A stretch of 64,000 nt of DNA from contig CAXMQS010000030.1 in NCBI GenBank assembly GCA_964195995.1, positions 34,493-98,492 on the forward strand, given 5' to 3'. The translations under genes and the position numbers were made by a program. The notes under the pieces are model-generated. The model was not told where the DNA came from. It saw nothing but the letters and a program-made list of their open reading frames with translations, and did not search any database. Source of the stretch: CAXMQS01 sp964195995 (lineage in GTDB: Bacteria; Actinomycetota; Acidimicrobiia; Spongiisociales; JAOTWH01). Shown in pieces: positions 39,420 through 47,625 of this stretch (the first letter of the stretch is position 1; every line of letters begins with the position of its first letter).

Positions 39420-40556
39420 GTGCAAACTTCATCGAAAGACCGCTTAACGATTCCCACCCCGGTGCGGGCGGTGCTGGTCGTCACCCTGCTCTACCTGTTC
39501 CTCGTCGGCGTCAAGTTGCTCGAGGGTGGAATCAAGGGGCTGGGCTCGGACATCCAGGAGACCCTCTTTCAGGGTGTCTCCAATCCGATAGCCGGGCTCT
39601 GCGTTGGGATCCTCGGCACCGTCTTGGTGCAGTCGTCGTCGGTGTCGACCAGCACCATTGTTGGCCTGGTAGCCGCTGGGGTCATCGACGTTTCCTCTGC
39701 GGTGCCGATGATCATGGGAGCCAACATCGGTACCACCGTGACCAACTCCCTCGTGGCGCTTGCTCACGTGCGCAACACCGAAGAGTTCCGGTTGGCGTTC
39801 ACTGCCGCCACGATGCACGACTTCTTCAATTTCATCGCCGTCGCCGTTCTCTTGCCTCTGGAACTGACCACCAAGTTCCTGTCGGGAACTGCTGAGTGGA
39901 TCAGCGAGGCCCTCACGGGGAGCGAAGGTCTGGGTGGCAGTTTCGACAGCCCTATCAAGGGGGCGGTGAAGTGGCTGGCAGACATCGTCGAGGACGGCGT
40001 GGACGCGGTGTTCTCGGGTGAGACGCTGGCTGCCGTCATTGGCATTGTCATCGGTATCGGGTTCATCTTTCTGACTCTGGCCTTCATCACGAAGAACATG
40101 CGCCTACTCGTCGCCGATCGGATCGAACGGTCGTTGAACGCGGCGCTGGCTCGCTCCGGGCTCATCGGAATGGCCGTTGGCATGCTTGTCACCTTCGCCG
40201 TTCAGTCTTCGAGTATCACCACTTCGATCCTGGTTCCGATCGTGGCTTCAGGGGTGCTGTTGGTCCGCAACGCCTATCCCATCACGCTCGGGGCCAATAT
40301 CGGGACCACGGTCACGGCGCTGCTCGCGGCCTTAGGTGCCGGCGCTGTCGATGGGCTGACGATCGCCCTTACCCACACCCTCTTCAACGTGGTGGCGATC
40401 GCCCTGTTCTACCCTCTTCCACAGATCCGATACATCCCCGTCCAGGCTGCCGAGTGGCTGGCTGGACAAGCGATGGCCGCCAAGCGGTGGGCGTTCGCCT
40501 ACCTCCTCGGGATGTTCGTGGTCCTACCCCTCCTCGGTATTGTCATCCTCAGATAG
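39420..40556 (+). CDS. Na+/phosphate cotransporter family protein
   Basis: Sodium-dependent phosphate uptake or efflux protein of the NptA/PNaS family, about 378 residues. The two inverted family repeats are visible through duplicated QSSS motifs: VLVQSSSVSTSTIVGLV near residue 63 and FAVQSSSITTSILVPIV near residue 258, each followed by GANIGTTVT. About eight or more membrane segments are seen. GTG at 39420 is preferred because the only -10 candidate, TAGCTT (39403-39408), overlaps the alternative TTG at 39408. It is followed by phoU after 9 bp, and a PHO-box-like repeat lies upstream. Confidence 0.92.
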   Translation: MQTSSKDRLTIPTPVRAVLVVTLLYLFLVGVKLLEGGIKGLGSDIQETLFQGVSNPIAGLCVGILGTVLVQSSSVSTSTIVGLVAAGVIDVSSAVPMIMGANIGTTVTNSLVALAHVRNTEEFRLAFTAATMHDFFNFIAVAVLLPLELTTKFLSGTAEWISEALTGSEGLGGSFDSPIKGAVKWLADIVEDGVDAVFSGETLAAVIGIVIGIGFIFLTLAFITKNMRLLVADRIERSLNAALARSGLIGMAVGMLVTFAVQSSSITTSILVPIVASGVLLVRNAYPITLGANIGTTVTALLAALGAGAVDGLTIALTHTLFNVVAIALFYPLPQIRYIPVQAAEWLAGQAMAAKRWAFAYLLGMFVVLPLLGIVILR

Positions 40557-40565
40557 GAGCTCGTC

Positions 40566-41237
40566 ATGGTCATGGATTTCTTCAGGGGAACATCGGATAC
40601 GAGGCTCGACGAGGTCGAGGCCGTTCTCGTCGGCATGGTCCGCAAGGGGAAGGACGTATTCGATGCCGCTGCTACGACCGTGTTCGGTGGGCGCGCAACC
40701 AAGAAGGTGAAGGAGGACGTCAAGGGCACCGACCGCACCATCAACCGGGATCAACGAGAGGTGCGGCGGTTGCTCATGGTCCACGCCTCGGTCAACCCGA
40801 GTTTCGACATGCCGATGGTCCTGTCCTACATGAGCATCGTCAAGGACGCAGAACGAATCGGCGACAATGCCAAGAACATCTATGACCTCGCTAGGTACGG
40901 AGCCGACTTTCAGGGCGCCGACGACTTCGAAGAGCTCAGCGGATACAAGGATGCGGTGTCACGGCTGATCGCTGAAGCTGCGGACGTGTTCGAAGCCCGC
41001 GATACCGATAGAGCGGCGCAGCTCATCGAGAAGGCTGACGGATTCCTCGATCAATATGACGCTCAAGTCAAGGCCGCTTTCGATCACGATGGCCCAGCGT
41101 CGGAGGCTGTGCCCCGGGCTCTGTACTTCCGCTATCTCAAGCGCATAACCGCGCACACCATGAACATGCTGACCTCCCTGGTAATGCCCCTCGACCGCCT
41201 CGATTACTACGACGAGGCAAAAGGGGACCGGGGGTAA
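40566..41237 (+). CDS. PhoU-domain phosphate regulatory protein
   Basis: 223 residues, all-helical, with two PhoU motifs: FDMPMVLSYMSIVKDAERIGDNAKNIYDLA (the E-R-x-x-D-x-A-x-N-I signature) and a second diverged copy around FRYLKRITAHTMNMLTSLVMPLDRLD. PhoU proteins couple phosphate transport to the SenX3/PhoR kinase. Partnering with a Na/Pi cotransporter instead of PstSCAB is known in other bacteria. AGGAG lies upstream of the ATG. Confidence 0.9.
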   Translation: MVMDFFRGTSDTRLDEVEAVLVGMVRKGKDVFDAAATTVFGGRATKKVKEDVKGTDRTINRDQREVRRLLMVHASVNPSFDMPMVLSYMSIVKDAERIGDNAKNIYDLARYGADFQGADDFEELSGYKDAVSRLIAEAADVFEARDTDRAAQLIEKADGFLDQYDAQVKAAFDHDGPASEAVPRALYFRYLKRITAHTMNMLTSLVMPLDRLDYYDEAKGDRG

Positions 41238-41436
41238 TCCTCCCCCTTCAGGGGGAGGTGGCCCAGCGAAGCGAGGTAGCAGCGGGCGCTGGCCAAGGGC
41301 CAGCACAGCTGAGGCGACGACCGGCCTGAGTAAGGCCGGTAAGGAGCCGACGCCGCCAACGGCGGAAGGGCGGGGCCAGCTCATCCGCCCGAGTGTTCAA
41401 ACGGGGGCGCTGGCCAAAGGCCAGCACAGCTCTTGT
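41238..41436. repeat. Hairpin-rich repeat cluster after phoU
   Basis: No gene. It contains CCTCCCCC-TTCA-GGGGGAGG (41240-41259), a member of the dispersed palindrome family, and two near-identical 27-bp copies at 41284-41310 and 41405-41431 (one mismatch) with the core GCTGGCCAARGGCCAGC, itself a hairpin. It also has ACCGGCC-TGAGTAA-GGCCGGT (about 41320-41340). It separates the convergent phoU and peroxiredoxin genes. Confidence 0.8.
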
Positions 41437-41895
41437 CTAGGCGATCACGGCCAGTGCCTGCTCGTATAGGGCGTGCTCACGGGGGGTTCCGAGATCCGGC
41501 GACGAGATCACATCTCTGACGATGCCGTCAGTATCGAGCACGAAGGTGGTCCTGTTGGCCGCCCCCACCTTGTCGTTGAAGACGCCGTAGGCCTTGACGA
41601 CCTCGCCGTGGGGCCAGAAGTCAGAGAGGATGGGGAACTCGAAACCGTTCTTCTCCGCCCAGGCTGCGTTCGAAGGAATTGGAGTGGTCGTGACGACAAC
41701 GACGTTGGCGTCCATGTCATTGAGGTCGGCCAGGCTGTCGCGCAGCAGGCACAGCTCGCCTTCGCAGATGCCGGTGAACGGGAACGGGATGAAGACGAGC
41801 AGGGTCTTGCTTCCCCTGAAGTCGTCGAGGGATATCTCGGCCTTGTCGATGTTGCGGAGTGTGAAGGGGGGTGCTGGCTGGCCGACTTCGATCAT
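41437..41895 (-). CDS. Peroxiredoxin (AhpE type)
   Basis: Thiol peroxidase of 152 residues. The peroxidatic Cys44 is in PFPFTGICEGELC with a second Cys at 49. Actinobacterial AhpE has the same P-F-x-F-T-G-x-C-x-G-E-L-C arrangement and acts as a one-Cys enzyme reduced by mycothiol/mycoredoxin. TTFVLDTDGIVRDV and the C-terminal EHALYEQAL are normal. AGAGGTCC lies upstream of the ATG. Confidence 0.93.
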   Translation of the reverse strand: MIEVGQPAPPFTLRNIDKAEISLDDFRGSKTLLVFIPFPFTGICEGELCLLRDSLADLNDMDANVVVVTTTPIPSNAAWAEKNGFEFPILSDFWPHGEVVKAYGVFNDKVGAANRTTFVLDTDGIVRDVISSPDLGTPREHALYEQALAVIA

Positions 41896-41994
41896 TCAGG
41901 GACCTCTTTGGTGATTGCAGGTGTTGGGTATCTGAGGTTAGAAGTCCGAACGACCTGCGTTCATTCCCGGGCATCCGCCGCACAGGGAGGCCGA

Positions 41995-42675
41995 CTATCG
42001 GGTGGGCGGTTCGGCACCCTTCTGAGGCCAGTACAACGGAGAAAGCTCGGCGACGCTCTTGACTGCCCGGTGGGAGGCGAGCAGTTCGGACATCATGCTG
42101 ACGTCGCCCGTTTGGCAGCTCACGACGAGGACTCCCTCGCCGTCGCCGGCCCGCTTGAAGTCGAGCTGGTCTGCCTCAGGGTCGATGTGCCGTATGAACT
42201 TGAGCAATGCCTCGAGCTGGGTCACATCAGCGACATAGACTTCGAGGCGGCTCAGGACCTTGGCTTTGCGACGTGCGATGGCGCCATCGATCACGCGCAG
42301 GCCGTACAGCGTGGCAATTGTCACCGCCGTGCCGATGCCGGCCAGCCAGTAGCTCCCGGACCCGGCAGCAATGCCGATCGACGCAACGACCCACAGCCCG
42401 GCAGCTGTAGTAAGGCCACTCACGATCGCGCCTTCGCGGAAGATGGCCCCTGCCCCCAGGAAGCCGACGCCGGTCACGATCTGGGCTGCAATGCGGGATT
42501 GATCCGGGCCTTCGAAACCGATGATCGACGCCACCGAGAAGATGGCAGCCCCAACGCCGACGAGGGTGTGGGTGCGCAGGCCTGCTGCCTTCTGAGCGGT
42601 TTCACGCTCATAGCCGATCAGGCCGCTGCAGACTGCCGCGAGAAGTAAGCGCCCCAGGATCGCTGCCGGAGCCAC
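41995..42675 (-). CDS. MgtC/SapB-family membrane protein
   Basis: 226 residues. The N-terminal five-helix MgtC domain has the signature LIGYERETAQKAAGLRTHTLVGVGAAIFS and TGVGFLGAGAIFREG, and the C-terminal cytoplasmic part is ACT-like (RLEVYVADVTQLEALLKFI). MgtC proteins support growth in low Mg2+ and in some pathogens restrain F1Fo ATPase; the role in free-living species is not settled. GTG at 42675 is chosen because GGAGGAAGGA lies just upstream. The frame is open to 42729, but that adds a poor N-terminus. Confidence 0.88.
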   Translation of the reverse strand: MAPAAILGRLLLAAVCSGLIGYERETAQKAAGLRTHTLVGVGAAIFSVASIIGFEGPDQSRIAAQIVTGVGFLGAGAIFREGAIVSGLTTAAGLWVVASIGIAAGSGSYWLAGIGTAVTIATLYGLRVIDGAIARRKAKVLSRLEVYVADVTQLEALLKFIRHIDPEADQLDFKRAGDGEGVLVVSCQTGDVSMMSELLASHRAVKSVAELSPLYWPQKGAEPPTR

Positions 42676-42762
42676 TGCTAGTCCTTCCTCCTTGTCAACT
42701 GGCTCTCCAACCGTATCGCACGCCAGCATGCTCGGGAGCCGAAACTCCGATTCGCTGAGCGG

Positions 42763-43875
42763 CTACTCGGCGGCGCCGATCTCATCGACGAGTACCCGAG
42801 CCGCCCACCCGATGGGGTCCTCGAGTTCGGAGTACGAGGGGAGGTTCTCGGGATCAAGCCACAGCTTGGCCAGGGCCTCATCGCCCCAGCGTTCCGTGAC
42901 GTCATTGCAGAAGCTGGAGCCGTTTTGGTAGTCGAGGCGGTTGACCGACAAGCCGGCAAGTTGCTGTAGAACCTGCTCGCCCTGGTTCGGCTCCGCTCGG
43001 CGACGGTTGATCGACTCTCGGATGCGGGGCGCCTCTGGCAGCATGCTGCCGGCGATGCGCTCTGTCAGGAAGTCGGCATGGCCCTCGGTGAAACCGATGA
43101 AGGCCCGGATCGGCTCGAGGTCGGCCGGTCGCTCTGGCCCCGACAGCAGCGAAGCCAAGCCGCCCGGATTCTCCATCATTTGCGCCAGCCCTTCGGGACT
43201 GTCGAGCCCCTCCATCCGCGACGTCAGCTGAGACGGGTCGAACTCGAACCCCTCGAAGTAGACGTTGATGAGCCGCGTGAAGTGATCCCGTGCCCAGGGC
43301 ACCGCGAGCTGCGCGTGGTAGATCACTTCATGGATGGCCGCCCACAGCCGGGCTTGGCGGGGGTCGATGTCGTAGTCGACGGCGAACGCCTCGATGTTGG
43401 GTATGACAAGGGAGGGCCCGCCATCGAGTGGTGGCAGGCCGACGTCGAACTGCCCGAGAACGCGATGGGCCATGAGCCCCACCATCGACCCCATCTGCAT
43501 GCCAAGGAGCACGGGGGCGAGCGGCGACAGCATGGCTCCGATGTTTAGAGCCGGCTGATCGATGTCGCTCCCTCCAGACATCTTCTGGGCGAGGGGCTCG
43601 GCCAGATAGGCGAACGACCGGAAGTTGGCATCGGCCCAGCCGCGTCGGTCCGTCAGCGCTATCGGGTCTCCCGTTGGCGCAAGCGAGGTCTCGGAGTTGG
43701 CGACGTGGAGCTCGGCCGCGTGAATGAGCTCCTGGTACTCCTCGATCAGGTCCGGCTCGATGGGTTCGGCGGCGCCGACCAGGCTCTGACCGACCTGGGT
43801 ACCAAGCTTCCAGTTGATGGGACCGGGCGATTGCAGCAGCTCGAGGAGCTGCTCGAAGATGTTGTCTTCGCTCAA
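42763..43875 (-). CDS. DUF2342 zinc-dependent metalloprotease family protein
   Basis: 370-residue member of a family almost confined to Actinobacteria and often named coenzyme F420 biosynthesis-associated or zincin-like. AAIHEVIYHAQLAVPWARDH holds the HExxH motif near residues 190-194, and GFTEGHADFLTERIAG follows about 80 residues later, probably giving the third metal ligand. There is no signal peptide, so it is cytoplasmic. The TTG start overlaps the htrA stop (TTGA), so it is co-translated with the secreted protease gene. No F420 gene is nearby. Confidence 0.88.
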   Translation of the reverse strand: MSEDNIFEQLLELLQSPGPINWKLGTQVGQSLVGAAEPIEPDLIEEYQELIHAAELHVANSETSLAPTGDPIALTDRRGWADANFRSFAYLAEPLAQKMSGGSDIDQPALNIGAMLSPLAPVLLGMQMGSMVGLMAHRVLGQFDVGLPPLDGGPSLVIPNIEAFAVDYDIDPRQARLWAAIHEVIYHAQLAVPWARDHFTRLINVYFEGFEFDPSQLTSRMEGLDSPEGLAQMMENPGGLASLLSGPERPADLEPIRAFIGFTEGHADFLTERIAGSMLPEAPRIRESINRRRAEPNQGEQVLQQLAGLSVNRLDYQNGSSFCNDVTERWGDEALAKLWLDPENLPSYSELEDPIGWAARVLVDEIGAAE

Positions 43876-45413
43876 GGGCTGTCTGGGCGGGGACCGAGCT
43901 CGATCGTCAGGGTGATGGTCTCCCCTGCTCTGACGATGCCGACCTCGAGAGGCTGCCCCACCTTGTAGCGGCGAAGCCGGCCAACGAGCGAGTCGATGGT
44001 CTTCACGTCGTGACCCTCGAGGGAGAAGATGATGTCGCCCTCCCGAATGTCACCGTTGGCGGCTCCGGAGTCCTCGATGACGTCCTGCACGAAGACGCCG
44101 ACAGCTACCTCGGCGCCGTCGGACTGGTCCTCGAGAGAAGTGCGACCCTCGATCCCAAGGAAGGAGTGCTGTACCTCGCCGTTGGCGATGATCTCGTCGG
44201 TGATGCGCTGCACCACCTCGATGGGGATGGCGAATCCGATGCCCTCGACGCCGACGTCGGAGACGCCGACGGCGCTCGTGACTCCGATCAGAGCTCCAAG
44301 GCCGTCGACGAGGGCGCCGCCTGACGATCCGCGAGTGATCGGGGCGTCGGTTTGCAGCATGCCGAGGAGTCGGTCGGCGATGCCGTCCGGCCCGGTCTGG
44401 ACCTCACGATCGAAGGCCGAGATGACGCCGACGGTCACCGTCGGTCCGCCCTCCAGCCCAAGGGGGCTGCCGGCGGCTATGGCGAGGTCGCCTATCGAAA
44501 GCCCTTCAGTGCTGCCGATGTCCACGGGGATGAGTCCGGCGGCGGTGATCTTGAGCACGGCGAGGTCGGTCGTGGCATCTGCGCCGAGCAGCTCTGCTTC
44601 ATAGAGCCGCCCATCGCTGAAGGTCACCGTGACGACGTCGCTGCCGTTCACCACATGCTCGTTGGTGACTATGTAGCCGTCGGCCGACAGCACAACGCCA
44701 GATCCACTGCCCGTCCCGTTGAAACCACCTGCTCCGTTGCTCACGCCGACGTCGACTGTGACAACAGATGGGATCACCTTGCGGGCCACCGCCACAGGGT
44801 CGGCTGATGCGTCGTCGGGTCCGACGAACTCGGTCCGGATCACCTCGCGGACGATCTCGGTCCCAGGGGCTGCGATAGGGGCCGCGGCCGGCTCGTCGTC
44901 ACGGAAGAGGAAGAAGCCGCCGACCACCAAGCCCGCCCCGATGACTCCTGCGAGGAAGGGGAGGGCGATCGTTGACCACTTACTTGGCTTGCGTGGGGCG
45001 GGTTCCGGGGCTGCGACGGGTGTTGGAGTGGTGAAGCGGCTACGCGGGGGCCGTGCCACCAGCCCTTCGCGGAAGTCGGAACCGTCCTCGGCGCCGCCGC
45101 GGAAGACGTCGTCTGGCCTATAGAGCGGGCTCGGCGGAAGCAGGGGGTCGCTGGGGACAGGCGGGATGAGCGCCCTGGAGTCGGGCAGCGGCCTCTCCGG
45201 GGGGTTGAGGGCCGCGGCTTCGTGAGGCTCAGGCGATGCTGCCTCCACGAACGTCTCTTCACGAGGCGCGGTCACCGGGGAGGATGGCTCCGCAGGCTCG
45301 GTCGCCTCGCCGTCGGGGTCGGTTTCAGGCGTCGGTTCCTGTGCGGTCCACGGCACGTTCCACGGCTGGGGCTGCGTTGGGTCGGGCTCGGAGTCCCTCG
45401 GGTCGTCGTCCAT
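43872..45413 (-). CDS. HtrA/DegP-like membrane-anchored serine protease with PDZ domain
   Basis: 513 residues. The long acidic, Pro-rich cytoplasmic N-terminus (to ~150) precedes one membrane helix (STIALPFLAGVIGAGLVVGGFF), a trypsin-like domain and a PDZ domain (~415-510). The trypsin-like domain has His in VTNEHVV, Asp in TTDLAVLK and Ser in RGSSGGALV. Actinobacterial HtrA of this layout acts in envelope stress. The start is fixed at 45413, not the ATG at 45422, because a TACAAT -10 box spans 45426-45421. It is translationally coupled to the DUF2342 gene. Confidence 0.94.
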   Translation of the reverse strand: MDDDPRDSEPDPTQPQPWNVPWTAQEPTPETDPDGEATEPAEPSSPVTAPREETFVEAASPEPHEAAALNPPERPLPDSRALIPPVPSDPLLPPSPLYRPDDVFRGGAEDGSDFREGLVARPPRSRFTTPTPVAAPEPAPRKPSKWSTIALPFLAGVIGAGLVVGGFFLFRDDEPAAAPIAAPGTEIVREVIRTEFVGPDDASADPVAVARKVIPSVVTVDVGVSNGAGGFNGTGSGSGVVLSADGYIVTNEHVVNGSDVVTVTFSDGRLYEAELLGADATTDLAVLKITAAGLIPVDIGSTEGLSIGDLAIAAGSPLGLEGGPTVTVGVISAFDREVQTGPDGIADRLLGMLQTDAPITRGSSGGALVDGLGALIGVTSAVGVSDVGVEGIGFAIPIEVVQRITDEIIANGEVQHSFLGIEGRTSLEDQSDGAEVAVGVFVQDVIEDSGAANGDIREGDIIFSLEGHDVKTIDSLVGRLRRYKVGQPLEVGIVRAGETITLTIELGPRPDSP

Positions 45414-45420
45414 GGCGCTC

Positions 45421-45426
45421 ATTGTA
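45421..45426 (-). promoter_or_regulatory. -10 box of leaderless htrA
   Basis: TACAAT on the minus strand ends 7 nt before the ATG at 45413. The box itself contains an in-frame ATG, which therefore cannot be the start if this box is used. Confidence 0.65.
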
Positions 45427-45493
45427 CGGGAACCCTGTTCCTTGCTTGTGTGGTGTGTGTTAACAATCCGTATGACCTTTGAAGGAGTACCAG

Positions 45494-46081
45494 GTGCAAC
45501 GCACAACTGAGCCCAACCGTTCCCGCTGTACTTGGGCGGGCAGCGATCCGTTGATGGTCGCCTACCACGACAAGGAGTGGGGGCTGCCGGTCCACGATGA
45601 CCGCACCCACTTCGAGTTCCTTGTCCTCGAGGGCGCCCAGGCCGGCCTGAGCTGGTCGACGATCCTCAACAAGCGAGAGGGTTATCGGCGGTCCTTCGCC
45701 GACTTCGACGTCGCCAAGGTTGCCCGCTATTCGCCGGCCAAGGTGGAGAAGCTGTTGACCGACCCGTCGATCGTTCGCAATAGAGCGAAAGTCACGGCGA
45801 CGGTGTCGAACGCCAAGGCCTTCCTCGATCTCCAGAAGGATGAGGGATCGTTCGATGCCTACCTGTGGGACCTCGCCGGCGGCAAGCCGGTCGTCCGTCG
45901 TCGGCGTTCGATGTCAGACATCCCGGCGACCAGCCCTCTGTCCCGAAAGCTGTCGACCGACCTCAAGGACCGTGGCTTCCGCTTCGTCGGCCCGACCGTG
46001 ATGTACGCCCACCTTCAAGCCGTCGGTGTCGTCAACGACCACGTGGTGAGTTGCTTTCGGTGGAGCGAGGTGCAGGGCTAG
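45494..46081 (+). CDS. tag: DNA-3-methyladenine glycosylase I
   Basis: Excises 3-methyladenine from alkylated DNA. The 195-residue protein has CTWAGSDPLMVAYHDKEWGLPVHDD at the N-terminus, FEFLVLEGAQAGLSWSTIL in the helix-hairpin-helix fold region, and the C-terminal GFRFVGPTVMYAHLQAVGVVNDH, all standard for Tag. The zinc-binding Cys and His residues are present. GTG at 45494 is chosen because AAGGAG lies 6 nt upstream; the in-frame TTG at 45479 overlaps that SD. Confidence 0.95.
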   Translation: MQRTTEPNRSRCTWAGSDPLMVAYHDKEWGLPVHDDRTHFEFLVLEGAQAGLSWSTILNKREGYRRSFADFDVAKVARYSPAKVEKLLTDPSIVRNRAKVTATVSNAKAFLDLQKDEGSFDAYLWDLAGGKPVVRRRRSMSDIPATSPLSRKLSTDLKDRGFRFVGPTVMYAHLQAVGVVNDHVVSCFRWSEVQG

Positions 46082-46107
46082 AACCTTCCCCCTTGGAGGG
46101 GGGACTT

Positions 46108-46728
46108 TCAATCGCCTGAAGGCTGTTTTGTGGGCCACAGCAGGTCGTCGGCGCCGCCTCCTGCCACCATCTCGGCGACCTCTTTGACCATGGGGTTGCG
46201 ATCTTCGAGCGCGGCCTGGATGGCGGCGAGGGCGTCTGCGGACTCGAAGGCGCTGAGGGCGACGACGGCCCTTCGTCGAACCTTGGGAGGAGCTGCCGAG
46301 CTGAGCTCGACCAACAGTGGCAGGCTGGTGTCGTCGCCGATTGCTCCGAGTGCAGCGACTGCCGCCTCGCGCGCTCCGTCGTCGCTGTCGTCGGTGGCGG
46401 TCCCCATCAGCCACGGCAGAGCGCTAGCGTCGCCGATCTCTCCGAGTGCAAATGCAACAGCTTCGCGTACCTCGGTGGCGTCGTCGTCGCCCGCTGCCAA
46501 GAGGGGAGCGGGATCGCTCGACGCGGCCAGGGCCTCCGCTGCCGCCGCCCGAACGCTGACCTCGGGATCGGACCCGAGCAACGAGGCGAGCGCGACTGCC
46601 ACCGACTTCTCGTTGCTGCGCTCGCCGAGGATCGAAGTTGCCATGCGCCGCATCTTCACCCGCTCGTCCTCCAGGAAGCCAAGCGGGTCACCGATGAGTG
46701 CCTTGAGGTCGTCGTTGAGAGAGTCCAC
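46108..46728 (-). CDS. HEAT-repeat protein
   Basis: 206 residues made of about five HEAT-like helical pairs (for example DPEVSVRAAAAEALAASSD, ATEVREAVAFALGEIGD, GAREAAVAALGAIGDD), like PBS-lyase/HEAT repeats that bind protein partners. No enzymatic motif is seen. The GTG start lies 6 nt after a TAGCGT box (complement of 46735-46740), so it is leaderless. It is convergent with tag and divergent from the ABC operon. Confidence 0.8.
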   Translation of the reverse strand: MDSLNDDLKALIGDPLGFLEDERVKMRRMATSILGERSNEKSVAVALASLLGSDPEVSVRAAAAEALAASSDPAPLLAAGDDDATEVREAVAFALGEIGDASALPWLMGTATDDSDDGAREAAVAALGAIGDDTSLPLLVELSSAAPPKVRRRAVVALSAFESADALAAIQAALEDRNPMVKEVAEMVAGGGADDLLWPTKQPSGD

Positions 46729-46734
46729 TCCGCC

Positions 46735-46740
46735 ACGCTA
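46735..46740 (-). promoter_or_regulatory. -10 box of the leaderless HEAT-repeat gene
   Basis: TAGCGT on the minus strand, 6 nt before the GTG at 46728. Confidence 0.5.
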
Positions 46741-46794
46741 GGTCGTGAAGCGCGGACAACAGGCCGCTGTTAGCTTCAAACGTGGAGGAACAGC

Positions 46795-47580
46795 TTGCTC
46801 GACATCCGGAACCTCGAAGTTGTGTACAACGATGTCATCCTCGTGTTACGCGGCGTTTCGTTCTCGGTACCCGAGGGCAAGATCATCGCCTTGCTTGGCG
46901 CCAACGGTGCCGGCAAGACCACTGTGCTCAGGGCTATCTCAGGTCTGCTAGACGTCCACAACGGCGACGTCACCAAGGGGGAGGTACTTCTCGAGGACGA
47001 GAGAATCGACGGTGTCAACGCATCCAGCATCGTCAAACGTGGCGTCGTCCAGGTCCTCGAGGGGAGGCGCATCTTCGCTGAGTTCACCGTCGATGAGAAC
47101 CTGCGGGTTGGAGCTCACACGGCGCGGGCCGACACAGACAGCAACCTCGACCGGGTCTACTCACTCTTCCCCGTTCTCCAGAATCGGCGCAAGTCGGTGG
47201 CCGGATACCTCTCGGGCGGTGAGCAGCAGATGTTGGCCATTGGTAGAGGCCTCATGTCGAATCCGCGGTACCTGTTGCTCGATGAGCCCAGCCTCGGCCT
47301 TGCTCCGATCCTCGTGCAGCAGATTCGCGATCTGATTGTCGAGATCAACAGCCAGGGGACCGCGGTCTTGCTTGTGGAGCAGAACGCCACGATGGCGCTA
47401 TCCATCGCTAGCCACGGCTACGTCATGGAGACGGGAAAGATCGTCATGGACAAGCCTGCCGCCGATCTGATGGCAGACGAGGACATCCAGGAGTTCTATC
47501 TGGGGCTACATGCCGGAGGCGCCAGACACTCGTATCGCGAGGTCAAGCACTACAAGCGCAAGAAGCGGTGGCTGTCGTGA
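46795..47580 (+). CDS. Branched-chain amino-acid-type ABC transporter, ATP-binding protein (LivF-like)
   Basis: 261 residues. Walker A GANGAGKTT near residue 38, Q-loop VVQVLEGRRIF (typical LivF), signature LSGGEQQMLAIGRGL and Walker B YLLLDEPSLGLAP. The basic C-terminal tail HYKRKKRWLS is longer than in E. coli LivF. The start is TTG at 46795, with GGAGG 6 nt upstream. It is the first gene of the six-gene uptake operon; a TTAGCT box at 46770-46775 could be its -10. Confidence 0.93.
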   Translation: MLDIRNLEVVYNDVILVLRGVSFSVPEGKIIALLGANGAGKTTVLRAISGLLDVHNGDVTKGEVLLEDERIDGVNASSIVKRGVVQVLEGRRIFAEFTVDENLRVGAHTARADTDSNLDRVYSLFPVLQNRRKSVAGYLSGGEQQMLAIGRGLMSNPRYLLLDEPSLGLAPILVQQIRDLIVEINSQGTAVLLVEQNATMALSIASHGYVMETGKIVMDKPAADLMADEDIQEFYLGLHAGGARHSYREVKHYKRKKRWLS

Positions 47581-47583
47581 GGA

Positions 47584-47611
47584 CTTTGGACTTTGGACTT
47601 TGGGCTTTGGG
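47584..47611. repeat. Heptamer array, four CTTTGGR units, between livF-like and livG-like genes
   Basis: CTTTGGA, CTTTGGA, CTTTGGG, CTTTGGG in tandem. It sits inside an operon, between the livF stop and the livG start. Confidence 0.9.
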
Positions 47612-47625
47612 CCGGGGGTGTGGTT

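Noticed and set aside
45422..45424. Upstream ATG as the htrA start.
   Set aside because: It lies inside the TACAAT -10 box; the next ATG at 45413 fits a leaderless transcript.
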